Assembly: GCF_002102255.1 (NCBI RefSeq)
Contig: NZ_LQPH01000185.1
Location: 29,351 to 93,350 of the forward strand
Source of the DNA: Mycobacterium nebraskense
GTDB lineage: Bacteria > Actinomycetota > Actinomycetes > Mycobacteriales > Mycobacteriaceae
Direction: 5' to 3'
DNA length: 64,000 nt
Below the pieces are notes generated by a model that made no database searches, had not been told where the DNA came from, and was given only the letters and a program-made list of their open reading frames with translations. Each line of letters begins with the position of its first letter. The first letter of the stretch is position 1. This document shows positions 8,402-16,936 of the stretch, in pieces. The position numbers were made by a program, and so were the translations under genes.

Positions 8402-9022
8402 TCAAGGCTGGTGGGGGAGCAGTCGGACCATCAGGCCGTTGGCTTCGGTGAGCAGCGTGCCGTCAGCGGCCGTCATCGTAGCCGAGATGAAAATCTTCCT
8501 GCCGTCGATATCGGTGATGCTGCCGTGGGCGGTCAACGCCTCGTCGATCGGGGTGATGTTTCGGTAGTCGACATGCAGGTATGCGGTGCGGGTGGGCGGC
8601 GTGCCGGCTGTGGAGACGACCATCCCGAACAGCCAGTCGTAGAACAGGGGGATCATGCCGCCGTGCACGGCGTTGTTTCCACCCACATGGGATCGGGTGA
8701 AGTGGCCTTTCATCGTGACGCCGCTCGGACCGGATTCGGTGACGGTCCACGGCGGCAGCAGGGGATGACCCAGGCCGGGCAATTCGACGACGCGGCCGGC
8801 GGGCGCCATGCCTTCGGGCACCTGATGGCCGTCCAGCAAGGCGCAGGCTTCTTCGACGTGCCAGGCCGCGGTGGTCCACGCCGAGCTGTCCGGATTGCTG
8901 GCGACGGTCAGATCCTGCAGGCGGCGCATCGCGTCGACGAACCCGCCCAGGCCGGGCGGCGCGTGCTCGGCCGGCTTGATCTCGGGGAACCCGCCGCGAA
9001 CCCCGGGTGCGGTCTCGGTCAT
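8402..9022 (-). CDS. PaaI-like hotdog thioesterase
   Basis: This 206-residue protein has the hotdog core in its C-terminal half: GGNNAVHGGMIPLFYDWLFG is the N-x4-HGG helix of PaaI/4HBT thioesterases, followed by strand YLHVDYRNITP. The N-terminal 80 residues are helical and rich in Trp and Ala. It probably hydrolyses an acyl-CoA intermediate and frees CoA when the pathway stalls. The start at 9022 overlaps the stop of the upstream isochorismatase-like gene by ATGA, so translation is coupled. Confidence 0.85.
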   Translation of the reverse strand: MTETAPGVRGGFPEIKPAEHAPPGLGGFVDAMRRLQDLTVASNPDSSAWTTAAWHVEEACALLDGHQVPEGMAPAGRVVELPGLGHPLLPPWTVTESGPSGVTMKGHFTRSHVGGNNAVHGGMIPLFYDWLFGMVVSTAGTPPTRTAYLHVDYRNITPIDEALTAHGSITDIDGRKIFISATMTAADGTLLTEANGLMVRLLPHQP

Positions 9023-9639
9023 CGCCGCGCCCAGGTCTGGAGCAGCTCGTCGGTGGTGGTGATGGTCGCGAGGAGCGACAGGGTGTTGGCGATGATGGCC
9101 TCTCCGTATTCGGTGGGTATGCCGGCGACGGCGTCGCGGGGCACGATGACGCGGTAGGCGGCATTGACGGCGTCCATGACGACGTTGGGGATGGCGATGT
9201 TCAGCGACACCCCGACGACGACAATGGTGGAGACTCCCAGGTTGCGCAGTATCGCATCCAGATCCGTGCCTCCCATCGGCCCGACGCCGTGCCAGCGGCT
9301 CAGCACCAGATCGCCTGGCTCCGGACCCAATTCGGGCAGCACGGCCGCCCCGGGCGTGCCCGGGGTGATGTCGACTTGACCGTGCCCCATGGCGAAGATC
9401 TTGGCGTTGTGGTTGGAGCCGAGCCCGTCGGGCCGTCGCTGCACCAAGCAATGCACGACACGTACCCCGGCCGCCCGGGCCGCCGGCAGCAGCCGCACGA
9501 TATTGGGCAGTGCAACCCGACGTGCCTCCTCGGCGAGCATTGCCAGCCCGGCGTTCGGGCCGACGACCGCCCCCTGGCACTCCTGCGTGACGATCGCGGT
9601 GTGCTCGGGCGCCGCGATTTTCCCAAGTTCCGGTGTCAT
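9019..9639 (-). CDS. Isochorismatase-like fold protein lacking the catalytic triad
   Basis: This 206-residue protein has the alpha/beta fold of cysteine hydrolases: TAIVTQECQ, LSRWHGVGPMGGTDLDAIL and VVGVSLNIAIPNVVMDAVN correspond to the three active-site regions. The usual catalytic Asp, Lys and Cys align to about Gln/Glu19-20, Arg115 and Ala149, so the nucleophile is absent. It is therefore unlikely to be a standard amidase or isochorismatase and may bind or sense a ligand or use another mechanism. It overlaps both neighbours by 4 bp (ATGA at 9636-9639 and 9019-9022). Confidence 0.8.
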   Translation of the reverse strand: MTPELGKIAAPEHTAIVTQECQGAVVGPNAGLAMLAEEARRVALPNIVRLLPAARAAGVRVVHCLVQRRPDGLGSNHNAKIFAMGHGQVDITPGTPGAAVLPELGPEPGDLVLSRWHGVGPMGGTDLDAILRNLGVSTIVVVGVSLNIAIPNVVMDAVNAAYRVIVPRDAVAGIPTEYGEAIIANTLSLLATITTTDELLQTWARR

Positions 9640-10646
9640 GCCGACGCGAACGCTTCCGGCGGCACGTCATAGAACTGCGTCGCCCACTTCCGCAGCGCCA
9701 TATACCCTTTCGCGTCGACCTTGGAGAGCGCCGGATGTTCCACGTATTTCTGGTAGCGCCAGATTTGCAGATCGTCGAACACGGTGGACAGGAATTGCTT
9801 TTCGATCAGGTCGCGCAGCTTGCCTTGCGGGACGTCGGAGTCATCCCCAGGGAGCCGCGGCCACCAGATCGAGTAGAACAGGTCCGAACACTCGTCGTCG
9901 ACTGGCGTGCAGGTGAAAATCAGCCGATGGTTCTGTGCCCCCTCGAAGACGCTGATCGCTCCACCCAGGCCGAACAGGTGGCTGTGGAACCGCAGCGCGA
10001 GATCCTCGGGGTTGTCGCTGCGTGCGTCCGGCCACCCCGCGACAAACTGCCACTCGTGGTCGACGATCTTCCAGTCCAGCACCCGCGGCGTCACCGTGGC
10101 GTGGTGCACGTATTCGAAATGTGCGCTGTCGGGAGCGTTCTCCGCGACGATCTGCGGATGCACCGGTTCGCGCTCGGCGCGCCGGGAGAACTCCGGATAC
10201 GCGCGGTAATAGGCCGCCGGGTCGGTTTCGAATTGCGGAAATTTCCGGAAGATGTCCGGCATCTCCCACTGCGGCTCCTTGCCGTCCGGCTGATGCCAGA
10301 TGAACACGCAGTCGTACTGCTCACGTACCGGGTACACCCGGAGTCGCAGCGCGCGGTTGGGCCGGTCGGGTTGGTAGGGGATGTACCGGTTGGTGCCGTC
10401 CGGGCCCCAGCGCCAGCCATGGAAGGGGCACTCGACACAATCGCCTAGCACCTTGCCCCCGTGGCCGATGTGCGCGCCGAGGTGTTTGCAGTGCGCTTCG
10501 AGAACATGTAGTTCACCGGACTCGTCGCGGTAGGCCACCAGATCCTCGCCGAAGTACTTCAGCGGCCGCACCTCACCGACGGGAAACTCGGGAGACCACC
10601 CGACCATGAACCACCCGGTGACCTTCCAGGTGAATGGCACTTTCAC
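9636..10646 (-). CDS. Rieske non-heme iron oxygenase, KshA-like
   Basis: The protein has 336 residues. The Rieske [2Fe-2S] ligands are Cys53-x-His55 and Cys73-x2-His76 (CPFHGWRW). The mononuclear iron site is NAPDSAHFEYVH, with Asn170, Asp173, His176 and His181 in the N-x2-D-x2-H-x4-H pattern of 3-ketosteroid 9-alpha-hydroxylase KshA. It should hydroxylate a polycyclic or side-chain substrate with O2 and electrons from a reductase; no KshB-type reductase is encoded in this window. It is the first gene of the minus-strand operon ending at 5884, with a motif-A operator 22 bp upstream. Confidence 0.92.
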   Translation of the reverse strand: MKVPFTWKVTGWFMVGWSPEFPVGEVRPLKYFGEDLVAYRDESGELHVLEAHCKHLGAHIGHGGKVLGDCVECPFHGWRWGPDGTNRYIPYQPDRPNRALRLRVYPVREQYDCVFIWHQPDGKEPQWEMPDIFRKFPQFETDPAAYYRAYPEFSRRAEREPVHPQIVAENAPDSAHFEYVHHATVTPRVLDWKIVDHEWQFVAGWPDARSDNPEDLALRFHSHLFGLGGAISVFEGAQNHRLIFTCTPVDDECSDLFYSIWWPRLPGDDSDVPQGKLRDLIEKQFLSTVFDDLQIWRYQKYVEHPALSKVDAKGYMALRKWATQFYDVPPEAFASA

Positions 10647-10667
10647 GCCGAAGCCTCCGATTGCCTG

Positions 10668-10688
10668 ATACTAAGTCCGTTACAGTAT
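10668..10688. promoter_or_regulatory. Motif A operator, copy 2
   Basis: Left half ATACTAAGT (10668-10676) and right half TTACAGTAT (10680-10688) have the same 9-3-9 layout as the perfect site at 5823. The right half matches at 8 of 9 positions and the left is degenerate. It lies between the divergent Rieske operon (start 10646) and the SnoaL/monooxygenase operon (start 10728), so it can control both. Confidence 0.65.
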
Positions 10689-10727
10689 AGATTTCAGCAG
10701 TCCGGCCCGTGCACGGCAAGGAGCGAA

Positions 10728-11192
10728 ATGACAGAGGCGGCTGACGAGCTGGAAGCGATCCGGCAATTGAAGGCGCGCTCCTGCCGATTCCTGGACACCG
10801 AGGACGTCGAGTCCTGGCGCGGTGTGTTCGCCGCGGATGTGGTGGTCACCCTGGACATGGCGGTGTCCACCGGGGGCACCGACCCGCAGACGGCGCCGGG
10901 CCCGGTAGGGCCAGAAGATCGAGACAACTTCGTGCCGTTGGTGATGGGCGGGCTCGAGACCGTCGCGACGATGCACCACTGTCACACCCGGGAGATCACG
11001 CTGACCTCGCCCAAGACCGCGACCGGGATCTGTGCGATGGAAGATCTGCTGATGTTCGGGGATGGCCGCGAGTTGCACTGCGCCGGTCATTGCCACGAGA
11101 CCGACGAGAAGCGCGATGGCTCGTGGCGGATCAAGGCCCTGCATCTGACCCGAACCATCCTGAAGATGAGTGGTGGCCATGGTGGACGCTGA
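10728..11192 (+). CDS. SnoaL-like / nuclear transport factor 2-fold protein
   Basis: This 154-residue protein has the typical N-terminal helix of the SnoaL-like family (EAIRQLKARSCRFLDTEDVESW) and an alternating strand pattern ending in GSWRIKALHLTRTI. Members are polyketide cyclases, dehydratases, isomerases or small ligand-binding proteins. MHHCHTREI supplies histidines that could act in catalysis. AAGGAG upstream of ATG 10728 is a clear ribosome binding site. It is the first gene of a five-gene plus-strand operon and overlaps the next gene. The reaction is not known. Confidence 0.85.
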   Translation: MTEAADELEAIRQLKARSCRFLDTEDVESWRGVFAADVVVTLDMAVSTGGTDPQTAPGPVGPEDRDNFVPLVMGGLETVATMHHCHTREITLTSPKTATGICAMEDLLMFGDGRELHCAGHCHETDEKRDGSWRIKALHLTRTILKMSGGHGGR

Positions 11193-12801
11193 CACTCGCT
11201 TCGACGTGATCGTCGTCGGTGCGGGTTTCTCCGGGCTGTACATGCTGCATCGGCTGCGGCAGTTGGGCATCCGGGCCCGCGTCCTGGAGATGGCCGAAAA
11301 CGTCGGCGGCACCTGGTTGTACAATCGCTATCCGGGCGCCCGGTGCGACATCGAGAGCATCGAATACTCGTACAGCTTCTCCGATGAGATTCAGCAGGAA
11401 TGGGTTTGGACCGAATCGATGCCGGCCCAGCCGGAGATCGAGGCTTACCTCAACTTCGTCGCCGACCTGCTCGATCTTCGCCGCGACATCCGATTCGACA
11501 CCAAGGTCGTCGCGATGGCCTTCGACGAGGACGCCGGCGAGTGGATGCTGCGGACCGAGGACGGCGAAACATTCCGGGCCCCGTTCGTGGTCGCCGCCTC
11601 CGGCATCCTGTCGGTGCCGCTGAAACCCGACCTCCCCGGCATGGAGACCTTCGCCGGGACATCGCTGTACACCAGCCACTGGCCCAAGGAAGGCTTCGAC
11701 CTGACCGGCAAGCGGGTTGGCGTCATCGGAACCGGTTCCACGGGCGTTCAGCTCGTTCCCGTCGTCGCCCGGGAAGCGCTGCAGCTCTGCGTGTTCCAGC
11801 GTTCACCGGCGTACACCTTGCCCTGGCGCGTGCACCGGTTCGAGGCCGGCGAGCTGGACGAGATGAAGGCCCGCTACGACGAAATCCGCGCCGCCCAGCG
11901 GGCTCACCCGATCGGGGCGGCGCGGCTGAGCGCGTTCTCGGTGCTACTGGAAATGCTGGGCAGGCCACCGATCAAGTCGTCGACGCGCGAAGAGCAATTG
12001 CGCGCCATCGAGGAGCACGGCGTGATGGGTGCCCTCAACTGGGGCGACATCTTCTTCGACATCGAAGCGAATCGGATGGCCGCCAAGCTGTACGGCGAGG
12101 CGGTGGCCCGCATCGTCAAGGACCCGGAAACCGCGGCCTCGCTGGTGCCCGTCCATCCGTTCGCATGCAAGCGGCCCATCATCGACCAGGGCTACTACGA
12201 GACGTTCAACCGGGACAACGTCACGCTCGTCGACCTGCGTAAGTCGCCGATCCAGGCGGTGACCCCGAGTGGCATCCGTACCGAGGACGACTCCTTCGAA
12301 CTGGACGTTATCGTCTACGCCACGGGATTCGACGCCATGACCGGGGCGCTCAGCCGCATCGACATTCGCGGCCGCGACGGGATGTCGCTCGGAGAGTTCT
12401 GGGCGAGCGAGGGCCCGCTGTCCTATCTTGGGTTGGCGGTCGCCGGCTTCCCGAACCTCTTCACCATCCAGGGCCCGGGCAGTCCCAGCGCCGCCACGAA
12501 CTTCGTCGCCGCGCTAGAACAGCATGTGGAGTGGATCGGTGATTGCATCGCACACCTGCGCGCCCGTGGCATCCGCACGATCGAGGCGTTGGCCACCGCG
12601 CAGCAGGAGTGGATCGACCACGCCACCGCACTCGTTGCGCCGACGGTGCTGGTCCATCCTTCCTGCAATTCCTGGTACAACGGTGGCAATGTGCCCGGAA
12701 AGAAGCGGATGTACATGGGTTACACCGGCGGAATCCCCGAATATCGGCGCCGCTGTGACGAAATCGCGGCCGGCGGATACACCGGTTTCAAGCTGGCGTA
12801 G
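11179..12801 (+). CDS. Flavin-dependent monooxygenase, Baeyer-Villiger type
   Basis: The protein has 540 residues. GAGFSGL near residue 14 binds FAD, GTGSTGVQ near residue 190 binds NADPH, and NVGGTWLYNRYPGARCD is the conserved class-B monooxygenase block. The Baeyer-Villiger fingerprint F-x-G-x3-H-x3-W-P appears as FAGTSLYTSHWP, with Tyr in place of His. It probably inserts oxygen next to a ketone or oxidises an aldehyde. Start ATG 11179 overlaps the SnoaL-like gene by 14 bp; in-frame GTG codons at 11170 and 11173 are alternatives. It is followed by a hydrolase that could open an ester or lactone product. Confidence 0.92.
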   Translation: MVDADTRFDVIVVGAGFSGLYMLHRLRQLGIRARVLEMAENVGGTWLYNRYPGARCDIESIEYSYSFSDEIQQEWVWTESMPAQPEIEAYLNFVADLLDLRRDIRFDTKVVAMAFDEDAGEWMLRTEDGETFRAPFVVAASGILSVPLKPDLPGMETFAGTSLYTSHWPKEGFDLTGKRVGVIGTGSTGVQLVPVVAREALQLCVFQRSPAYTLPWRVHRFEAGELDEMKARYDEIRAAQRAHPIGAARLSAFSVLLEMLGRPPIKSSTREEQLRAIEEHGVMGALNWGDIFFDIEANRMAAKLYGEAVARIVKDPETAASLVPVHPFACKRPIIDQGYYETFNRDNVTLVDLRKSPIQAVTPSGIRTEDDSFELDVIVYATGFDAMTGALSRIDIRGRDGMSLGEFWASEGPLSYLGLAVAGFPNLFTIQGPGSPSAATNFVAALEQHVEWIGDCIAHLRARGIRTIEALATAQQEWIDHATALVAPTVLVHPSCNSWYNGGNVPGKKRMYMGYTGGIPEYRRRCDEIAAGGYTGFKLA

Positions 12802-12810
12802 GTGAGCGGC

Positions 12811-13929
12811 ATGTCGAAGGTGACGCGCGGGCTGGGTCTGGTCAGGGAGGCGACCCGCGAGCTGGGCATGTTGCTGCCCCGCACGGTGGCGGGCCTCAAC
12901 CAGTCGACCGGCTGGGCGCCGGCGTCGCCGCGCGGCGCGCGGCAGTTCGGCGAGGTGCTGCTCGACGAGCTTGTGCTGAGCGGATTTTCGCTGCTCGGTG
13001 GCAGCCCCGCGGCCATCCGGCCACTGGATGGGTGCACCGGCGCCGCCGAAGAATTGTCCGCCCTGGGCATCGACCGTGCGCACGCGGACCCGATGCCCCT
13101 GCGGCCGACCTCGGTGCGGCGGCGGCGAATTGGCAACCTCGCGTATGAGCGAATGGCGTTCGAGCACGACCCGGCGTTGCCGAAAACGCTGGAAGCCGAG
13201 GGCCTGGGTGGACCGGCGAGGGCGGTGGTACACCTGTGCCGCCACGATGACGGCCCGAGGCCATGGCTCATCTGGGTGCACGGCGCCGGTCAGGGCGGCA
13301 CCGAAGACCTGCTGCTGAGTCGGATCGGTCGGATACATCACCAGCTTGGATTCAACGTCGCGCTGCCGGTGCAGCCCGGTCACGGCTGCCGGCGCCGCGA
13401 ATTGCCCGCCTACCCCGACATGGACCCCTTGGGCAACGTCGCCGGCATGATGCGCGCGGTGTCGGAGATCCGCGCAGTGGTGCGCTGGGCGCAACCGCAG
13501 GCCACTGCTGTTGTGGTGGCGGGGATTTCGATGGGGACCCCGGTGGCCGCGCTGGTTTCGCACCTGGAGAGGCAGATCGATGCGGTCGCGCTGTATACGC
13601 CGATCCTGGGACTCAACGCGATGATCGCCCGGCACCTGGGGCGCTGGGGATCGTCCCGGGACGGATTCCGGGACCTGTTGGCGTCTCCGGAGGTGGCGAA
13701 ACTGACCTCGGTGATCGATCCGCTGCGGGTGGATCCCGCGCCGCCGCCGGAACGCCGGCTCATCGTCGGCGCCTGGCACGACCGGATGGCGATGCGGGAG
13801 CCCGCTGTTGCGTTGCAGGAGCGCTGGGGTGGCGAGCTGTACTGGTATGACGGCAGCCACGTCGGGCACATATTCTCGCGTCGGGTGCAGCGGGTGACCG
13901 ACCGATTCCTGCGCACTGTGGCCGGCTGA
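12811..13929 (+). CDS. Alpha/beta hydrolase
   Basis: The protein is about 372 residues long. WLIWVHGAGQGG is the oxyanion-hole strand, GISMGTPVA is the nucleophile elbow with Ser in G-x-S-x-G, and GSHVGHIF near the C-terminus provides the His. LIVGAWHDRMA likely carries the acid. About 150 N-terminal residues precede the core, as in ABHD18-type proteins. Start ATG 12811 has AGGTGAG just upstream; a GTG at 12802 directly after the previous stop is an alternative. In context it could hydrolyse the ester or lactone made by the upstream monooxygenase, which is inference. Confidence 0.85.
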   Translation: MSKVTRGLGLVREATRELGMLLPRTVAGLNQSTGWAPASPRGARQFGEVLLDELVLSGFSLLGGSPAAIRPLDGCTGAAEELSALGIDRAHADPMPLRPTSVRRRRIGNLAYERMAFEHDPALPKTLEAEGLGGPARAVVHLCRHDDGPRPWLIWVHGAGQGGTEDLLLSRIGRIHHQLGFNVALPVQPGHGCRRRELPAYPDMDPLGNVAGMMRAVSEIRAVVRWAQPQATAVVVAGISMGTPVAALVSHLERQIDAVALYTPILGLNAMIARHLGRWGSSRDGFRDLLASPEVAKLTSVIDPLRVDPAPPPERRLIVGAWHDRMAMREPAVALQERWGGELYWYDGSHVGHIFSRRVQRVTDRFLRTVAG

Positions 13930-14309
13930 TGGCGGCCACGCGCACGGCCCGTGAGGTGGTCGAGCTCTACAACCTCGTCGTCTGGAACGAGCACAACCTG
14001 ACCCTGGCCGAGGAGCTGTTCGCCGACACCGTAATTCGGCACGAGGTGGGCGAGGCGCACACCCTCACCCGCGAACAGGCCGTCAGCCGAGTCAAGGACG
14101 TCTGGGCGATGTTCGACAAGCTGCGCTTCGATCTGAACATCGTCGCCTCCGGGGACGACGGCGAGCACGTCGCAATCGTCTACGACTCGTCGATGACCAC
14201 CAAGGACGGCACCGAAACCAACGTCGCCAGCATCGAGGTGTTCCGCGTCGTCGACGGGAAGATCACCGAAGTCTGGAATTGCGGCTACAAGCAAGGAGTT
14301 TGGAGTTGA
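13929..14309 (+). CDS. SnoaL-like protein
   Basis: This 126-residue protein has the NTF2/SnoaL-like fold: the first helix VVELYNLVVWNEHNL, FADTVIRHEVGEAHTLTREQAVSRV, and the terminal strands IEVFRVVDGKITEVWNCG. It is shorter than the SnoaL-like gene at 10728 and not closely related to it. Its ATG shares its A with the preceding stop (TGATG), so it is translationally coupled to the hydrolase. Such proteins in catabolic operons are often isomerases or epoxide hydrolase-like enzymes. The exact role is unknown. Confidence 0.85.
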   Translation: MAATRTAREVVELYNLVVWNEHNLTLAEELFADTVIRHEVGEAHTLTREQAVSRVKDVWAMFDKLRFDLNIVASGDDGEHVAIVYDSSMTTKDGTETNVASIEVFRVVDGKITEVWNCGYKQGVWS

Positions 14310-15349
14310 CCGATCGCACGCTTGATGAATTGGGCTACTACCTGCTGGCCGGTGCCGGCGGGGAAGGCCCGGCAACGTTGATCGACGAGGCCCGCCGCGG
14401 TGAGGAGCTGGGCATGGGCACCGCGTTCATCTCCGAGCGCTGGAACGTCAAGGAAGCGGCGTCCCTCGTCGGGGCAGCGTGCGCCGTGACGACAAGGATG
14501 CAAATCGCCACTGCCGCAACCAATCACAACACCCGCCACCCATTGATCACCGGATCGTGGGCCACCACCATGCACCGGCTCTCAGGCGGGCGCTTCACGC
14601 TGGGTATCGGCCGCGGCATCGCGGCGATCTACGGTGCGTTCGGCATACCGGCGGTCACGACCGCGCAGATGGAGGACTGGGCCCAGGTCATGCGCCGCCT
14701 TTGGCACGGCGAGCTGATCTTCAACCACGACGGCCCGATGGGCAAATACCCGATCCTGTTCCTCGACCCGGACTTCAACGAGGACATCCGGTTGGCCCTG
14801 GTGGCTTTCGGGCCCAAGACCCTCGACCTCGGGGGAAGGGTGTTCGATGACGTCATCCTGCATACCTATTTCACGCCGGAGACGCTGCAGCGCTGCGTCA
14901 AGACCGTGAAGTCCGCGGCCGAGAAAGCCGGCCGCGACCCGGACAGCGTGCGGGTGTGGTCTTGCTTCGCGACGGTCGGCGACCACCTTCCCGAGGAGTT
15001 GCGGCTCAAGAAGACGGTCGCCCGACTGGCCACCTATCTGCAGGGCTACGGCGACTTGATGGTACGCACGAACAACTGGGATCCGGCTGTGCTGCAACGA
15101 TTCCGGGAAGACCCGGTGGTGACGTCGATCGCGGGCGGGATTGATCACAAGGCCACGGCCGAGCAGATCGAGCACATCGCGACGTTGATCCCCGACGAGT
15201 GGCTGGAGCCCTCGGCCACCGGGTCGGCCCGGCAATGCGCGGATCGCGTCCGCAAGGAATTCGACTACGGGGCCGACGCGGTGATCATGCACGGCGCCAC
15301 ACCGGACGAACTGGAGCCCGTGATCGCGGCGTATCGAGCCCGGTATTAG
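14306..15349 (+). CDS. LLM-class F420-dependent oxidoreductase
   Basis: This 347-residue TIM-barrel protein of the luciferase-like family is recognised by GTAFISERWNVKEAASLVGA, ATAATNHNTRHPL and the phosphate-binding SGGRFTLGIGRG. Mycobacterial members of this subgroup use cofactor F420 for hydride transfer. TTG at 14306 is the best start: AAGGAG lies at 14293-14298, the codon overlaps the previous stop, and the protein then begins TDRTLDELGYYLLAG. It is the last gene of the operon starting at 10728 and ends 6 bp from the convergent carboxyltransferase gene. Confidence 0.9.
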   Translation: MTDRTLDELGYYLLAGAGGEGPATLIDEARRGEELGMGTAFISERWNVKEAASLVGAACAVTTRMQIATAATNHNTRHPLITGSWATTMHRLSGGRFTLGIGRGIAAIYGAFGIPAVTTAQMEDWAQVMRRLWHGELIFNHDGPMGKYPILFLDPDFNEDIRLALVAFGPKTLDLGGRVFDDVILHTYFTPETLQRCVKTVKSAAEKAGRDPDSVRVWSCFATVGDHLPEELRLKKTVARLATYLQGYGDLMVRTNNWDPAVLQRFREDPVVTSIAGGIDHKATAEQIEHIATLIPDEWLEPSATGSARQCADRVRKEFDYGADAVIMHGATPDELEPVIAAYRARY

Positions 15350-15354
15350 CCCCG

Positions 15355-16851
15355 TCAGGGCAGGATGACGGTCCGGCTGACCGGTTCCGCGGCGGCCTGC
15401 CGGCTGGACAGTCCACGAAGCAGTGAACTAAGTAAGGCATCACGGGTTTCGCGGGGATCGATGAGTTCGTCGAATCCCAGATGTTCGGCCGAGCGATAGG
15501 ACGCCTGCAACTCGGCGTCACGCAGCTTCGCGGTGATGTCCTCACCGGCATGCGTCGCCCGGCCCAGCGCTGCCGCGCTCATCGCGCCCATGGTCGCGCC
15601 CGGGTAAGCGAAGGTCGCGCTCTGGTGATCGAAGCCCAATAGCGACATGACCATCGAGCCGAATCCGTATGCCTTGCGCAATGTGACGTGCAACTTGACC
15701 GTGGTTGCCGCCGTCTGTGCGGCGAACATCCGCGCACCGGCGCGTAGCACGCCGCTGCGCTCGGACCGACTACCGGGCAGCATGCCGGGGTTATCGGCAA
15801 GGAACACGATGGGCAGGTGGAACGAGTCGGCCACCAGGATGAAATGTGCCGCCTTGTCCGCCGCGTCGGCGTCGATCGACCCCGCGAGCACGTTGGGCTG
15901 ATTCGCGACGACCGCGACCGGGTGGCCACCGAGATGGGCCAACGCGCAGATGATCGCCTTGCCGTACTGCGGCTGGACTTCGAACCAGTCGGGCCGGTCG
16001 AAGACCACGTCCAGCACGGCCCGCATGTCGTATACGCGCCGGTTGTCGCGCGAGACGATGTCGAGCAGTTCGGGCGTCGCACGCGGCTCGCTGTCCGCGT
16101 CCGGCGGCAGCGGCGCCGGGTACGACCACGCGCTCGGCGGGAAGTACGACAGGTACCGCCGGATATCGGCGATCACGGCTTCGTCGTCTTCGGCGACGTT
16201 GTGGATCACCCCGCTCGGCAAGGCGGTGACGGGTCCGCCGAGGTCCTCCTTCGAGATCTCTTCTCCGGTGGACTCTTTGACGACCGGCGGTCCGGCGGTG
16301 AAGATGGCGCCGTGGGCGCTCATGATCCGGAAGTCGCAGACCGGGGCGACGAGGGCGCCATGTCCGGCCGAGGGGCCGAGCACGGCGGCAACGGTCGGTA
16401 CCCGGCCCGAGCACTGCGCCTGGGAGAGCAGGTCGGTTGGGGTGCGGCCGTAATGTCCACCGCCAGGACGAAAGCCGGCGCCTTCGAGCAGCATCACCAG
16501 GGGAACCTTGTCGCGCAGTGCCAGTTCGGCGATGCGGTAGCGCTTGGAGTTGCCGCCGGGTCCGATGCTGCCGGCCATGGTGGTGAAATCCTCCGAGCCC
16601 AACATCACCGGCGAACCATTGATCGATCCGGAGCCGACGACCAGCCCGTCGGCCGCGATGTCGCCGCCGACCAGCGTGCCGATTTCGCGAAAGGTCCCCG
16701 GGTCGAGGAGGCGCTCGATGCGCGCGCGGGCGTCGAGCTTGCCCTTGTCGCGGTGCTTGTCGAGGCGTTCGGGACCACCCATGCCCCACGCGTGTTGCCG
16801 GCGACGCTCGAGGTCCTCGAGCGTCTCCTGCCAATCCGGGGGTTTTGTCAT
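15355..16851 (-). CDS. Acyl-CoA carboxylase beta (carboxyltransferase) subunit
   Basis: The 498-residue protein has two crotonase-like halves. The N-half contains RIERLLDPGTFREIGTLVGG and LLEGAGFRPGGG, and the C-half contains VVANQPNVLAGSIDADAADKAAHFI and FLADNPGMLPGSRSE. These are standard for AccD/PccB subunits that move carboxyl from biotin to an acyl-CoA. No biotin carboxylase/carrier (alpha) gene is near, so it must borrow one. It stands alone on the minus strand with a motif-A site between its start and the divergent LLM gene, which ties it to this catabolic set. Substrate unknown. Confidence 0.9.
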   Translation of the reverse strand: MTKPPDWQETLEDLERRRQHAWGMGGPERLDKHRDKGKLDARARIERLLDPGTFREIGTLVGGDIAADGLVVGSGSINGSPVMLGSEDFTTMAGSIGPGGNSKRYRIAELALRDKVPLVMLLEGAGFRPGGGHYGRTPTDLLSQAQCSGRVPTVAAVLGPSAGHGALVAPVCDFRIMSAHGAIFTAGPPVVKESTGEEISKEDLGGPVTALPSGVIHNVAEDDEAVIADIRRYLSYFPPSAWSYPAPLPPDADSEPRATPELLDIVSRDNRRVYDMRAVLDVVFDRPDWFEVQPQYGKAIICALAHLGGHPVAVVANQPNVLAGSIDADAADKAAHFILVADSFHLPIVFLADNPGMLPGSRSERSGVLRAGARMFAAQTAATTVKLHVTLRKAYGFGSMVMSLLGFDHQSATFAYPGATMGAMSAAALGRATHAGEDITAKLRDAELQASYRSAEHLGFDELIDPRETRDALLSSLLRGLSSRQAAAEPVSRTVILP

Positions 16852-16905
16852 GCCTATGTCCTACCTCACGGGGGTCTCGTCACGCGACTAGATGTGCAGG
16901 GTCAC

Positions 16906-16926
16906 ATACTGGATTGCTTACTGTAA
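16906..16926. promoter_or_regulatory. Motif A operator, copy 3
   Basis: Halves ATACTGGAT (16906-16914) and TTACTGTAA (16918-16926) keep the 9-3-9 geometry and match the perfect site at 5823 at most positions. The site ends 10 bp before the ATG at 16937 and lies 55 bp upstream of the carboxyltransferase start, so it can repress both directions. Confidence 0.65.
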
Positions 16927-16936
16927 AGTTACCCGC

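Noticed and set aside
12514..13869. A 451-codon minus-strand frame opposite the monooxygenase and hydrolase genes
   Set aside because: It spans two real genes on the other strand, has no ribosome binding site or recognisable domain, and has a composition typical of antisense frames.
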